A stretch of 9,540 nucleotides of DNA from Alphaproteobacteria bacterium. Lineage in GTDB: Bacteria; Pseudomonadota; Alphaproteobacteria; M2410. This document shows positions 1 through 7,353 of this stretch, one piece after another (position 1 is the first letter of the stretch; the number at the start of each line of letters is the position of its first letter). Location: positions 1 to 9,540 of the forward strand of contig JAJFIN010000268.1 in NCBI GenBank assembly GCA_021774955.1. Direction: 5' to 3'. The translations under genes and the position numbers were made by a program. Below the pieces are notes generated by a model. The model was given only the letters and a program-made list of their open reading frames with translations. It was not told the DNA's origin and did not search any database.

Positions 1-1
1 A

Positions 2-1378
2 ATGCTTGGCCTGTGCCCGAGTGCAATTGTTGGCTACGAAAAAGCGATTGAGCTTAACCCAATTGATGATGTGCGGTTTTTCGAAGGGGCGGCACGTGTC
101 CTTGCCACTTGCCATGATGTGAGCCTGCGCAATGGCGAAGATGCGGTGGCCTATGCGGAGAAGGCATTTGCCCTTAACGATGATCTGGATATCCGTTCAA
201 CACTTGCTGCTGCTTACGCTCAGGCTGAACGATACACCGAAGCAGTTTCCGTTCAACAAAGTGTTGTCGATGGCCTGGCTCAGTTTGGCGATCTCTACAC
301 CGACGAACTGGAGGAAGAAAAGCGCATTCTTGACCTTTATCGCGCTGGTACTCCGTATGAAGCGCTCCCAGGGCCTTTTCTCAGTAGCCAAATTGGAGGC
401 GATGCATCTCAAGATAGCGGAGGTCAATTGGAAGCCGTATTCGGCATCTGGATATTGGGTCTGTCAGTAGCAGCATTGGCAACATTACTGATAGCGATCA
501 TCGCACCGTTTCCCCTTAATGCGCGATATCAAAAACGTCATCCGCAAACGCGGCCCTATCGATGGGGCTACTTTACCGCCCTCTCAAACTACCTTGGCAG
601 CGCTTTCTACCTTTCTTACATCGTCATGTTTTACCTGGCATTACAGCTCGGTTTGTACTCAGTTATTGAGACCACATTTGGGGAGATGATCGATGCCGGT
701 GTGTTTGTCATATTAGCTTTCGGGTTGCTCTTAGTCTTTGCACTGATCCTGTTCTTAATGGGACGGGCGCTTATGAGAAGACGGCGCTGGCCGTGGGTCG
801 TCACAATTTTGCTCGCCATTCTTGCGATAGCCGCGATGGTTCTATTGCAACGCTCTGGGCTTATGGATCAATTTATCGACCCATCGGAAGCCAATTTAGG
901 TCTTTCGACATGGATAAATGTCGGTGTTTACAGCCTCTATCTCCTTGCCACTTTTGTTTACGTCAGCAAGCGCTGGGGTGAGCTGGGACGCAAAGCCACT
1001 GACAAGCTTACAAAAGCGAATAGGGGTAAGAAAAAAGCCAAAAAGAAATCAAGTGATGATGACAATGGTGGTCTGTTTGAAGAAATGGGCATGGAGGAAG
1101 ATTCAGACCTGCAATCCTCTGACGATGAACGTCGCATGCCATCGGTTGAAGAGTTTTTTGATAGGCATTCTCGCGATCACGAAACCTGGGATGGCGATGA
1201 AGTTGAAATGTTGCCGAGCGACAATGTTGAGATTCCTGAGGCGACGCTTGACCCAGAAACTTTGGTCGACCTAGAGGAAGAATCCGCTTTGCACGACCTG
1301 ACCTATCGGCATCAAAATGTTGACGATGAGGGCCAACGTGCCGCGCGAAGGCGGTCAAGACGGAGACGTCGAAGATAA
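2..1378 (+). CDS. TPR-containing multi-pass membrane protein, 5' end probably cut by window edge
   Basis: Residues 1-120 look like the end of a TPR domain. The stretch LATCHDVSLRNGEDAVAYAE, then a LAAAYAQAERYTEAV-type helix pair and LYRAGTPYE, follows the pattern common at the C-terminal end of bacterial TPR arrays (LATCPD..R.G..AV..AE, DTLAAAYAE, LYR.G.PY). The first visible repeat lacks its helix A and the frame is open to the left edge, so the true start probably lies outside the window and the ATG at base 2 is probably internal. Five membrane segments are likely at about residues 146-170, 199-218, 231-256, 264-283 and 302-321. A lysine-rich patch (about 323-349), a long acidic region (351-431) and a terminal arginine run (449-458) follow. 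TPR domains usually bind proteins; the specific role is unknown. The gene converges on the DUF4019-like gene, with 18 bases between the stop codons and no terminator hairpin seen. Confidence 0.85.
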   Translation: MLGLCPSAIVGYEKAIELNPIDDVRFFEGAARVLATCHDVSLRNGEDAVAYAEKAFALNDDLDIRSTLAAAYAQAERYTEAVSVQQSVVDGLAQFGDLYTDELEEEKRILDLYRAGTPYEALPGPFLSSQIGGDASQDSGGQLEAVFGIWILGLSVAALATLLIAIIAPFPLNARYQKRHPQTRPYRWGYFTALSNYLGSAFYLSYIVMFYLALQLGLYSVIETTFGEMIDAGVFVILAFGLLLVFALILFLMGRALMRRRRWPWVVTILLAILAIAAMVLLQRSGLMDQFIDPSEANLGLSTWINVGVYSLYLLATFVYVSKRWGELGRKATDKLTKANRGKKKAKKKSSDDDNGGLFEEMGMEEDSDLQSSDDERRMPSVEEFFDRHSRDHETWDGDEVEMLPSDNVEIPEATLDPETLVDLEEESALHDLTYRHQNVDDEGQRAARRRSRRRRRR

Positions 1379-1396
1379 ATGCGAGGTGTGGACGTT

Positions 1397-2005
1397 TTAA
1401 TATTGCCCTGTACTTTGTTTCACTCGGGTCCGCACCATATTTTCATCACGCCGATCAAGGATCGTCGCGGTTTCTCCTTGTGGAAGTTTTAGCACCGTTC
1501 CCCCACCCCATCGCCAGCCTTCATCGGAATTGGTCATGATGGCATATTCTTCCATCGGTGTCGGTGGTTTGGAAAATTCGGTGGTGACTATGATCACAAC
1601 GGTTTGCATCCCGCGGCGATAGCAATGCCCCATCTCGGTACAGGGTATGGACTCAACTGGGATGGCTTGGACGACATTCTTTTTTAGACCAATTAGTTTA
1701 CCACCGCGTCGTTGGCTTTTCTTCATTTGATCGCGAAAGCGTTTTTTGTCGTGATAGGTTCTGATCCGTGGGTGGGTCAGCTGCCACTGCTTTTTGAAGT
1801 CTTTGGCTTGATAGGCGGCGATCCATTCATCGAAAACGCGTTCTGCCTCGGCAACTTCCTCTGGCGTTGCCAGCGGCACGTCAACCTTCGGTGCCTCTTG
1901 CTCTTCGGCTTGTGCGGTCAACAATGTAGCGAAATTCAGCAGGATTGAGACACACAAAACCCAGTGCCATTTTCCTAACTCACGACTTAACCCAAGGATA
2001 CGCAT
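1397..2005 (-). CDS. Secreted DUF4019-like protein, paralogue A
   Basis: This 202-residue protein has a likely Sec signal peptide: a basic, longish n-region, a hydrophobic core at about 16-31 and a probable cleavage after AQA at residue 33. The mature part (about 43-195) resembles the DUF4019 family. It has an amphipathic helix with EVAEAERVFDEWIAAYQAKD, then a strand-rich half holding PCTEMGHCYR and GWRWGGGT. The fold is expected to be NTF2-like (cystatin-like), periplasmic, of unknown function. C122 and C128 form a CX5C pair that could be a disulphide after export. The downstream neighbour on the minus strand is its own paralogue's product line: it follows paralogue B by 80 bases and is probably co-transcribed with it. 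The ATG is preceded by only a weak GGGG at suitable distance. The family call rests on recalled pattern, not a search; the gene call itself is firm. Confidence 0.85.
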   Translation of the reverse strand: MRILGLSRELGKWHWVLCVSILLNFATLLTAQAEEQEAPKVDVPLATPEEVAEAERVFDEWIAAYQAKDFKKQWQLTHPRIRTYHDKKRFRDQMKKSQRRGGKLIGLKKNVVQAIPVESIPCTEMGHCYRRGMQTVVIIVTTEFSKPPTPMEEYAIMTNSDEGWRWGGGTVLKLPQGETATILDRRDENMVRTRVKQSTGQY

Positions 2006-2085
2006 ATCAATGCCCCATTACGATTGAAGCATCAACACACTCCCCAAAGCGCGTTGTTGAAAGTCAGTATCTAATCAGATTGTGC

Positions 2086-2766
2086 TTATCGAGCGATGCG
2101 GTTTTCCGCCCGCGTTTCCGCCCGTGCGCGCATGACCTGTTCATCAGCCTGATCCAGAATGACCGCCGTCTCACCCATCGGTGAATTGAGAATGGTGCCG
2201 CCGCCCCAACGCCAGCCTTCGCTAGAGTTGGTCATGACCGCATATTCTTTCATCGGCTCATCAGGATTTTTATATTTTGTGGTTAAAATGATGGCGACGA
2301 CCTGCATATCTTTGCGATAGCAATAACCGGTTTCAGTGCAGGGAAGTTTCTCCGCCGAAATCGCTTCCATCGGACCTTTGGTCAAGGACTTTAGCACAAC
2401 GCCTTTTCTTTGGCTTTGGATCATGAACGCTTTCCAATCTTCTTTATCAAGAAGAAAACGGATACGTGGATGCGTTAGGTTCCATTGTTCTTTGTAATCT
2501 TTGGCGCGGTAGGCAGCGATCCATTTGTCAAAGACACGCTCAGCCTCTGCGACTTCTTCAGGCGACGCAAGCGGGACAACATAGCCGTAATCCATCGGCA
2601 TATGATTGGCTTCATCGGGAAGCGTCAATGACACGGGAACGAGCTTTGCATCCGACGAACTGACCTCTGAAGCAAACAGGTTTTGCGGCATTGCAATGAT
2701 TGTGAATACTAGCACTGCACATCCCGTTCGGAACGCACTAATGCTGACTCTTTTCGAGTGCTGCAT
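2086..2766 (-). CDS. Secreted DUF4019-like protein, paralogue B
   Basis: This 226-residue protein starts with KR and a hydrophobic stretch (about 15-31), with probable signal-peptidase cleavage near residue 32-33 (LFA/SE). A linker of about 30 residues absent from paralogue A follows, then the DUF4019-like domain (about 64-216). Aligned without gaps to paralogue A it is identical at 94 of 153 positions by hand count. The N-terminal helix, the PCTE.G.CYR CX5C motif (C143, C149) and the EGWRWGGGT block are best conserved; the middle (about 104-141) is most divergent. The ATG has an AAGGG about 7 bases upstream, a reasonable ribosome site. It lies 80 bases upstream of paralogue A in the same direction, which points to tandem duplication and a shared transcript. 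It is probably periplasmic; the function is unknown. Confidence 0.86.
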   Translation of the reverse strand: MQHSKRVSISAFRTGCAVLVFTIIAMPQNLFASEVSSSDAKLVPVSLTLPDEANHMPMDYGYVVPLASPEEVAEAERVFDKWIAAYRAKDYKEQWNLTHPRIRFLLDKEDWKAFMIQSQRKGVVLKSLTKGPMEAISAEKLPCTETGYCYRKDMQVVAIILTTKYKNPDEPMKEYAVMTNSSEGWRWGGGTILNSPMGETAVILDQADEQVMRARAETRAENRIAR

Positions 2767-2945
2767 TACACACCCTTCCCCATACTACCCCAAAGCACTA
2801 CACCCCTGTAGCGCGTGTTAACTATAGCTGATTAACCATAATCCGGCTATCGAAAACGACTCACAAAAACCCCTGTATTCTGCCAATTATCGCTTCGCAA
2901 TTGTGAACCTTTCGCAGCACACAACCCCAATATGCACCCCTCATT
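2767..2945 (-). promoter_or_regulatory. Probable promoter region for the DUF4019-like pair
   Basis: This 179-base gap separates the end of the sugar dehydrogenase gene from paralogue B, large enough for an independent promoter. Two things are visible. There is a 9-base direct repeat, ACCCCTGTA, at 2802-2810 and 2869-2877. There is also an inverted pair of 5-base arms, GTTAA at 2817-2821 and TTAAC at 2832-2836, flanking TATAG. On the minus strand TTGTGA-N17-GATTAT is a weak sigma70-like match. No U-tract hairpin was found for the dehydrogenase gene, so readthrough from it is possible. Confidence 0.3.
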
Positions 2946-4109
2946 TTAATTCACCGGTGTCAGCCGATAAATGTTGCTGTCATCGGTGCCGAGATAGAAC
3001 GCGCCGTCCGGTCCCTGGCGGACAAAACGCATGCGTTCATGCATATCCAGCAGAAGGACTTCTTCATGGAGGATGCGGTCGCCCTCGATTTCGATGCGCC
3101 GCAGATGCGGTCGCGCCATCGACGTGACGAACATATTGTTGCGCCAGGCGGAAAATAATTCGCCAGTGTAAAAGATCATGTCGCTCGGCGCGATGGCGGG
3201 TGTGTAGAAAAAACGTGGTTGCTCCAAACCCTCTTTGTGCGTCAGACCGTCACCTACCGGCGTACCATCATATTCAATGCCATGGGTGATGATCGGCCAG
3301 CCGTAGTTCAAACCTGGCTTGATGATGTTGATTTCATCACCGCCCTTAGGTCCGTGTTCGACCTGCCACAACACATTTGTAACTGGATGAATGGCCAGTG
3401 CTTGAGGGTTGCGGTGGCCATAAGACCAGATCTCGGGTTGCGCGTTTTCCTTATCCGCAAAGGGGTTTCCTTCCGGCACGCTGCCGTCATAATTGAGACG
3501 GAGGATCGAGCCGTTGTGCATCGACAGGTCTTGCGCGCGGTGGCGATTGTGGCGGTCCCCGACCGACAAAAAGAGGTGACCGTCATGAAACAGGATGCGC
3601 GCACCATAATGATACGTGTGGTCTGGATTGTCTTCGATGGGGAAGGCTTCAAACACGGTCTGACGATCTACGAGTTTGGTGTCATCAATGCGCGCACGTT
3701 CAAGCGCCAGCGTGCTCGCCTTCTCCGTTCCCTTATTATAGGTGTAATAGATCCAGCCATTGCTGGCATAGTCCGGGTGAAGAATAACATGCTGTAACCC
3801 GGTGAACTGGACCTTCAGGATTTCCGGTAGCCCAGTGATCTCTTGTTTGTCGCCGGTTTCCAAGTTGAGCCGCACCAAGCGGCCGGCCTCGTGCTCGCTC
3901 AACAAAACCTGACCGTCTGGCAAAAACGCCATCGACCAAGGTAGTTCGATCTCGACAGGTAGTTTCTCTACTTGGAAATTGCCGCGTTCACTTTCGATGA
4001 TGAGCGGTTCATTCGTCTCATCGGTCGCGTCTTGTGCGGTTGCGGATGTAAATGAAAGCGCGGCCCAAGCCACGAGTGCAAGAAATGTCTTTGGAATACT
4101 GAGTGACAC
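2946..4109 (-). CDS. Periplasmic PQQ-dependent aldose sugar dehydrogenase (GSDH family)
   Basis: This 387-residue protein has a signal peptide (hydrophobic 9-24, cleavage probably after ATA at residue 25) followed by a six-bladed beta-propeller of the soluble PQQ glucose/aldose dehydrogenase family. Family blocks are seen in order: PWSMAFLPDG (57-66), TGLQHVILHPDY (103-114), YHYGARILF (166-174, with H167 the expected catalytic base), SVGDR (182-186), SYGHRNPQALAIHP (229-242, with the R-N pair that contacts PQQ in relatives), HGPKGGDEIN (252-261), GLNYGWP (266-272), PAIAPSD (304-310) and RFVRQGPDGAFYLGTDD (361-377). The family oxidises sugars in the periplasm using PQQ and calcium; the actual substrate cannot be read from sequence. 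The length fits the shorter Asd/YliI-like branch rather than the Acinetobacter GdhB branch. The start is GTG, chosen because a strong Shine-Dalgarno sits 6 bases upstream. It is divergent from the small secreted gene at 4235. No PQQ biosynthesis gene is in view. Confidence 0.95.
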   Translation of the reverse strand: MSLSIPKTFLALVAWAALSFTSATAQDATDETNEPLIIESERGNFQVEKLPVEIELPWSMAFLPDGQVLLSEHEAGRLVRLNLETGDKQEITGLPEILKVQFTGLQHVILHPDYASNGWIYYTYNKGTEKASTLALERARIDDTKLVDRQTVFEAFPIEDNPDHTYHYGARILFHDGHLFLSVGDRHNRHRAQDLSMHNGSILRLNYDGSVPEGNPFADKENAQPEIWSYGHRNPQALAIHPVTNVLWQVEHGPKGGDEINIIKPGLNYGWPIITHGIEYDGTPVGDGLTHKEGLEQPRFFYTPAIAPSDMIFYTGELFSAWRNNMFVTSMARPHLRRIEIEGDRILHEEVLLLDMHERMRFVRQGPDGAFYLGTDDSNIYRLTPVN

Positions 4110-4115
4110 CCCAGA

Positions 4116-4123
4116 TCCTCCCC
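4116..4123 (-). promoter_or_regulatory. Strong Shine-Dalgarno that sets a GTG start
   Basis: The minus strand reads GGGGAGGA, then 6 bases (TCTGGG), then GTG at 4109-4107. The nearby ATG just upstream of this motif is in another frame, so the GTG is the start of the sugar dehydrogenase. Confidence 0.8.
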
Positions 4124-4234
4124 ATTTGTCTTGCAGCCCTTGGCGAGCAGCATAACCAAAAACGGGGCGGGCTCAACCAAAATTGTCCTAGGGTCGAAGC
4201 TTGAGAAATCCTACAAAACCCCTAAGTTACTCAC

Positions 4235-4633
4235 ATGCGCTCATTGCTGGTCCTCACCGCTTTTGTCTTTCCCCTTCTGGGTACCGCCACCCTCGGCCAA
4301 GTCACGACCGGCGCGCCGGAGGCAACGGGCGAAGCGCAACCGGGAGGGCTTATTGAGCTGCAAATTTCTTGCATGATCCGAGAGCATCCCAGTGAGGCAA
4401 TTACCTATGTTGGTGGTGTGCTGCCTGATGGCACACGATGGCGTAAGCTCAGGACTGGAGTCATCGCCGACCTGATCGCGGGGACGCATTCGTTTTTCAC
4501 TTTTGTGAATGATGTTCGTGCTTTTGTGGAAATCAAAGAAAGCGGTGGCACGGTTCACATTGCCACAAAACCAGATCATGTCATCGCCAACAATTTGACC
4601 GAGCTACCGGACTGTCCAGATATTGAGGAATAA
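4235..4633 (+). CDS. Small secreted protein of unknown function
   Basis: This 132-residue protein has an apparent signal peptide: MRS, a hydrophobic core (4-20) and possible cleavage near residue 21-22 (TLG/QV). The mature part begins with a Gly/Pro/Glu-rich linker (about 24-38) and continues as a probable small beta domain. C46 and C127 are the only cysteines and could pair in the periplasm. No family is recognised. No purine-rich ribosome site precedes the ATG, so the transcript may be leaderless or the start weak. It is divergent from the dehydrogenase across 125 bases that must hold promoters for both, although no clear -35/-10 pair was found. Its stop lies one base from the stop of the convergent membrane gene. 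Confidence is moderate to good because the signal peptide is convincing and the competing overlapping frame (4131-4376) gives no sensible protein. Confidence 0.72.
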   Translation: MRSLLVLTAFVFPLLGTATLGQVTTGAPEATGEAQPGGLIELQISCMIREHPSEAITYVGGVLPDGTRWRKLRTGVIADLIAGTHSFFTFVNDVRAFVEIKESGGTVHIATKPDHVIANNLTELPDCPDIEE

Positions 4634-4634
4634 T

Positions 4635-5414
4635 TTACTCACTATCGCTTCCGTGCCCATCCCACCACTCTGCGATCACTTCCTCAACGACAAAGGCGAT
4701 CGAGATGAGTGGCGCGAAAAATACCCCGACACCGATGACCAGCATAGTCGCAACGAGCGTAAGCTCCCGATTCCATATTAGACTTAGGAAAGGTGCGAAC
4801 AATGCCCATGCGAGTGCGATTGCGACACAGATTACACCAAGAAACACTCTATAGATCATCCAGCCATCGGACAAATGTCTTTGCCAAAAGGATTGTGGAT
4901 CGCCGCCTGTTTCCGCCTTGCCACCAAGATTAGCACCGTCGCGCGAGACAAAGCGCCGTATGAGCCATCGCCCCGCATAAAAAAAGGCGGCCAGAACCCC
5001 CATACGCCAGGTAAGCCCAAAAAGCTCTCTGAAATATCCAGCCGCGGCGAAGTCCCCATCAATCGTAGACGATAAAAAAACGGGAACGAACCCAGCAAAC
5101 ATAGGAACCAATAAAGCGATCGTTGTTGATTTTTTGTCAAACCATGTAGGGGTGACTTTTCGTTTTTCCATCAAAGCTAGACGCGACGTGGTAACAGCGA
5201 CACCCATAAAACTCAACCATACCAAAAACATCATCACGCCATTGGCTGCGCCGGCAATGTCCTTATTCTCGTCTGTGAGCAGACTGGTATTGGCCGGATC
5301 GAAGACCAACCAATTCGCGATTACCAAACCTACCCCCAAAACAAGCGTAACCCATATTGGCCATATCACGACCCAATCAGGTTTCTCTTGTTTTTCGCTT
5401 TCTTGCTCAAGCAA
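4635..5414 (-). CDS. Six-TM membrane protein with TTG start; candidate partner or immunity protein of the upstream effector-like gene
   Basis: This 259-residue protein is of no recognised family. Likely membrane segments are at about 14-38, 57-80, 97-116, 133-153, 187-213 and 219-245. The N-terminus is short and charged (LEQESEKQEK), a loop at about 154-186 is hydrophilic, and the tail is acidic and tryptophan-containing (EEVIAEWWDGHGSDSE). The start codon is TTG at 5414-5412 with AGG six bases upstream; the frame is closed by a TAG at 5453-5451 and no in-frame ATG lies between that stop and the TTG. It follows the 555-residue gene by 79 bases on the same strand, so the two are likely co-transcribed. 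Multi-pass proteins directly downstream of toxin-like genes are often immunity proteins; that role is only inference here. It converges with the 4235-4633 gene. Confidence 0.85.
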   Translation of the reverse strand: MLEQESEKQEKPDWVVIWPIWVTLVLGVGLVIANWLVFDPANTSLLTDENKDIAGAANGVMMFLVWLSFMGVAVTTSRLALMEKRKVTPTWFDKKSTTIALLVPMFAGFVPVFLSSTIDGDFAAAGYFRELFGLTWRMGVLAAFFYAGRWLIRRFVSRDGANLGGKAETGGDPQSFWQRHLSDGWMIYRVFLGVICVAIALAWALFAPFLSLIWNRELTLVATMLVIGVGVFFAPLISIAFVVEEVIAEWWDGHGSDSE

Positions 5415-5453
5415 TTTGGGCCTACTTCTACATATAATCTGGTAACAACGCTA

Positions 5454-5467
5454 ACTCAACCTTGAGT
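5454..5467. repeat. Short perfect palindrome in the gap after the effector-like gene
   Basis: ACTCAACCTTGAGT consists of two 6-base arms around CC, between the 555-residue gene and the TTG-started membrane gene. There is no T-tract on either side, so it is not a standard rho-independent terminator. It could be a protein-binding site, a small RNA hairpin or chance. Confidence 0.3.
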
Positions 5468-5493
5468 GGCAAGCAACCGTATTTTGGTCGCTA

Positions 5494-7161
5494 CTAATTG
5501 TCCAAATGACTAAGGGAATCGTCAGCATAAATCCGCTTTTCGAGCTGGCTGATTGCGAGCTTTGTAAGCTCCCAGGCAATAATTTTTGCTCTGCGCAAAA
5601 CCCTCTCCCGTTTTTGTGTGCTCCAACGTTTCTTGTTGACCCAGCCAAATAGAGCATACTCGATAGCGGGAGGTAACACACCGTTCATCCACGCAATACT
5701 CACATCGACGCCTGCCGCCACAAGCAAATCTCGCCAGGTATAATCTGTTCCAGATATCAATCTATTCAAAAACTTGTCGACAGAATGAGCAGTCGTGTCG
5801 GTAAACAGTTGAATATAGGGTTGGATCGATGAGCCTGTATAGGACGATGAAAATCCTGAAGCCGCACCGCTTATGCTTGCTGATGCAAGCTTCCGTTTGT
5901 CAATAACATCTGACCAGACGATTGGATCGTCAATTTCCCCATCAGAGGCGAAATCAAAGCCTAAATCAATTGCCCGATCAATCGCCTGACCAATCGCATT
6001 ATAGAATACCTCCTGCAGCGCACCTTTTGCAAGACCGCGGAGATGAGGATTATTTGAGAGTTTTGCACCTCCTCGAATTACTCCACCCACTAAATCTGCA
6101 ACATTCCAGGAGTGAGGATCCAATAAGGCGCCGTCTCGCACTGTGTTGACTTGAAAATAATCATCGTCGACAAGCCTCGCACCTTCTCTGTTTTGGAACA
6201 GATCATCGCGCCTACCACCTCGCGCACCACGTTGGCTCCGCCCAATCTTTGCAATGGTTTTAGACTCACGCCAGGTGCGGCGGGCTTTCCGTATGCTGCG
6301 CAAGATAGGCAAGAACGAAGCAGCTGTGACTGCTACACTACCAAGAGCCATGGCATCCGCAGCGTCGATCTTACCCTCACCAAATTCGGTTAAGTCAATC
6401 TCCTGCGCGGCGCTATAGCCAGCTCTCGCTAACTCAATCGCGGCAATATAAGGCATGAGGATCGGCACCATGCCGGCAACAGCGGAAGCCGTGTTCAGCA
6501 CGAAAGAACGCTGTTCCTCTGGGCTCATGCTTTCAAAGCCAGATAGAAAATCTTCAAAGAAGTTGAGCAGATTGCTGGCGGCATCGCGGGCACGATCATA
6601 GCCTTCTTCCGCCAGATCAGCGACGATGTCGATGCCATCGCTCGCAAGATCGGCTATGCCCTGATGGACAGAGCCAGCCACGTCGCCGACATAGGCGAAC
6701 GGTGCATCGGTGAATTCGTCGGCCTCACGCTGCAGCACGCGACCGCCTTGTTCCAAAACATCTTGGACTTCATCTGGTACATGCTCGTCATATTGACGAC
6801 GGGCAAATAGCAGTGGATTGTATGTAGGACCTGTGCCTTCCATCAGGTTTTGCCGATATGCATCAACACCTTGAGCCGGTCTTTCTATTTGTGGTTGATA
6901 GGCTGGGCTTGTTGTCGGCTCCGGGAAACCCGGGCTCGGAGATGGCGCAAAGCCACGTTTAAAGGGGAGGCCGTTCAGATCGACATCTGGCTCGTTCTGC
7001 GTGAGCGCGTATACTTGCGCGGCGGCTTTTGTTGTCGAGCTCGGTTCCTCCGTATCGGGAATGAAACCTAATGGATGGCGACGAGCAACGCCTTGTGATT
7101 TGGTTTTTCTACCTTTTGCGCGACGGTGCGCGGGCGTACCATAGGTATTGGGATAGGCCAT
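5494..7161 (-). CDS. Large effector-like protein of unknown function (possible polymorphic-toxin architecture)
   Basis: This 555-residue protein has no signal peptide and no recognised catalytic motif. Regions in order: a basic N-terminus (12-29, RRAKGRKTK then ARRHP), a proline-rich low-complexity linker (67-97), a helical acidic region (127-210) and a hydrophobic stretch (about 222-247). Next come EIDLTEFGEGKIDAADAMAL and a second hydrophobic stretch (about 271-290). That pair resembles the Ala/Gly-rich pre-toxin segment (hydrophobic, 'x-D..A', 'ASFLPILRSI.KARR') often seen before toxin domains. An Arg-rich hinge (307-318) leads to a Gly/Ala/Ser-rich C-terminal part (354-505) and a basic helix (509-525). 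The start ATG has GAAAGGA 9 bases upstream. The gene sits between unrecognised membrane genes, with 192 bases upstream and 79 downstream. A toxin role is inference from architecture; a structural, phage-derived or scaffold protein is equally possible. Confidence 0.85.
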   Translation of the reverse strand: MAYPNTYGTPAHRRAKGRKTKSQGVARRHPLGFIPDTEEPSSTTKAAAQVYALTQNEPDVDLNGLPFKRGFAPSPSPGFPEPTTSPAYQPQIERPAQGVDAYRQNLMEGTGPTYNPLLFARRQYDEHVPDEVQDVLEQGGRVLQREADEFTDAPFAYVGDVAGSVHQGIADLASDGIDIVADLAEEGYDRARDAASNLLNFFEDFLSGFESMSPEEQRSFVLNTASAVAGMVPILMPYIAAIELARAGYSAAQEIDLTEFGEGKIDAADAMALGSVAVTAASFLPILRSIRKARRTWRESKTIAKIGRSQRGARGGRRDDLFQNREGARLVDDDYFQVNTVRDGALLDPHSWNVADLVGGVIRGGAKLSNNPHLRGLAKGALQEVFYNAIGQAIDRAIDLGFDFASDGEIDDPIVWSDVIDKRKLASASISGAASGFSSSYTGSSIQPYIQLFTDTTAHSVDKFLNRLISGTDYTWRDLLVAAGVDVSIAWMNGVLPPAIEYALFGWVNKKRWSTQKRERVLRRAKIIAWELTKLAISQLEKRIYADDSLSHLDN

Positions 7162-7353
7162 GGGGATGGGTCCTTTCGTGAGGTGATTTGTTGCTGTGGA
7201 GTTGTGATGTATGCCGGTTATGAAATGTATGAGCGGAGTGCAACGCGCTATACTATCTGAACGCGAAGAGGGCTTTCTTGCGTTTGTCGAAAAACGGCAA
7301 GCGTGGCGTCTGTGCCCTTTGTTGGAGATGGGCCTTAAATTTCTAAGAAGCTC
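7162..7353 (-). promoter_or_regulatory. 192-base gap upstream of the effector-like gene
   Basis: No gene is seen here; plus-strand frames give only peptides of about 17 residues. It holds the ribosome site GAAAGGA (7171-7177) for the 555-residue gene. The gap is much longer than the overlaps between the upstream membrane genes, so the effector-like gene may have its own promoter. TTGCAC at 7238-7243 (minus) with a poor TAACCG or ATAACC 16-17 bases on is the best match found and is weak. No terminator hairpin with a T-run was found after the 54-aa gene. Confidence 0.3.

Noticed and set aside
2882..2903. Imperfect hairpin CAATT...AATTG downstream of the dehydrogenase gene as a terminator
   Set aside because: Only five outer pairs form, the inside does not pair, and no T-run follows on the minus strand.
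3219..3797. 192-residue plus-strand open frame inside the sugar dehydrogenase gene
   Set aside because: It is antisense to a firmly identified family member, has no ribosome site and reads as unstructured composition; the frame is open because of the codon pattern of the real gene.
4131..4376. 81-residue plus-strand frame overlapping the small secreted gene
   Set aside because: It lacks a signal peptide or domain, ends in proline/arginine-rich sequence typical of a wrong frame, and competes with a frame that has a clear signal peptide.
7268..7300. CGTTT/AAACG hairpin in the gap before the effector-like gene as terminator of the membrane gene unit
   Set aside because: The stem is five pairs and is not followed by a T-tract in the direction of transcription.
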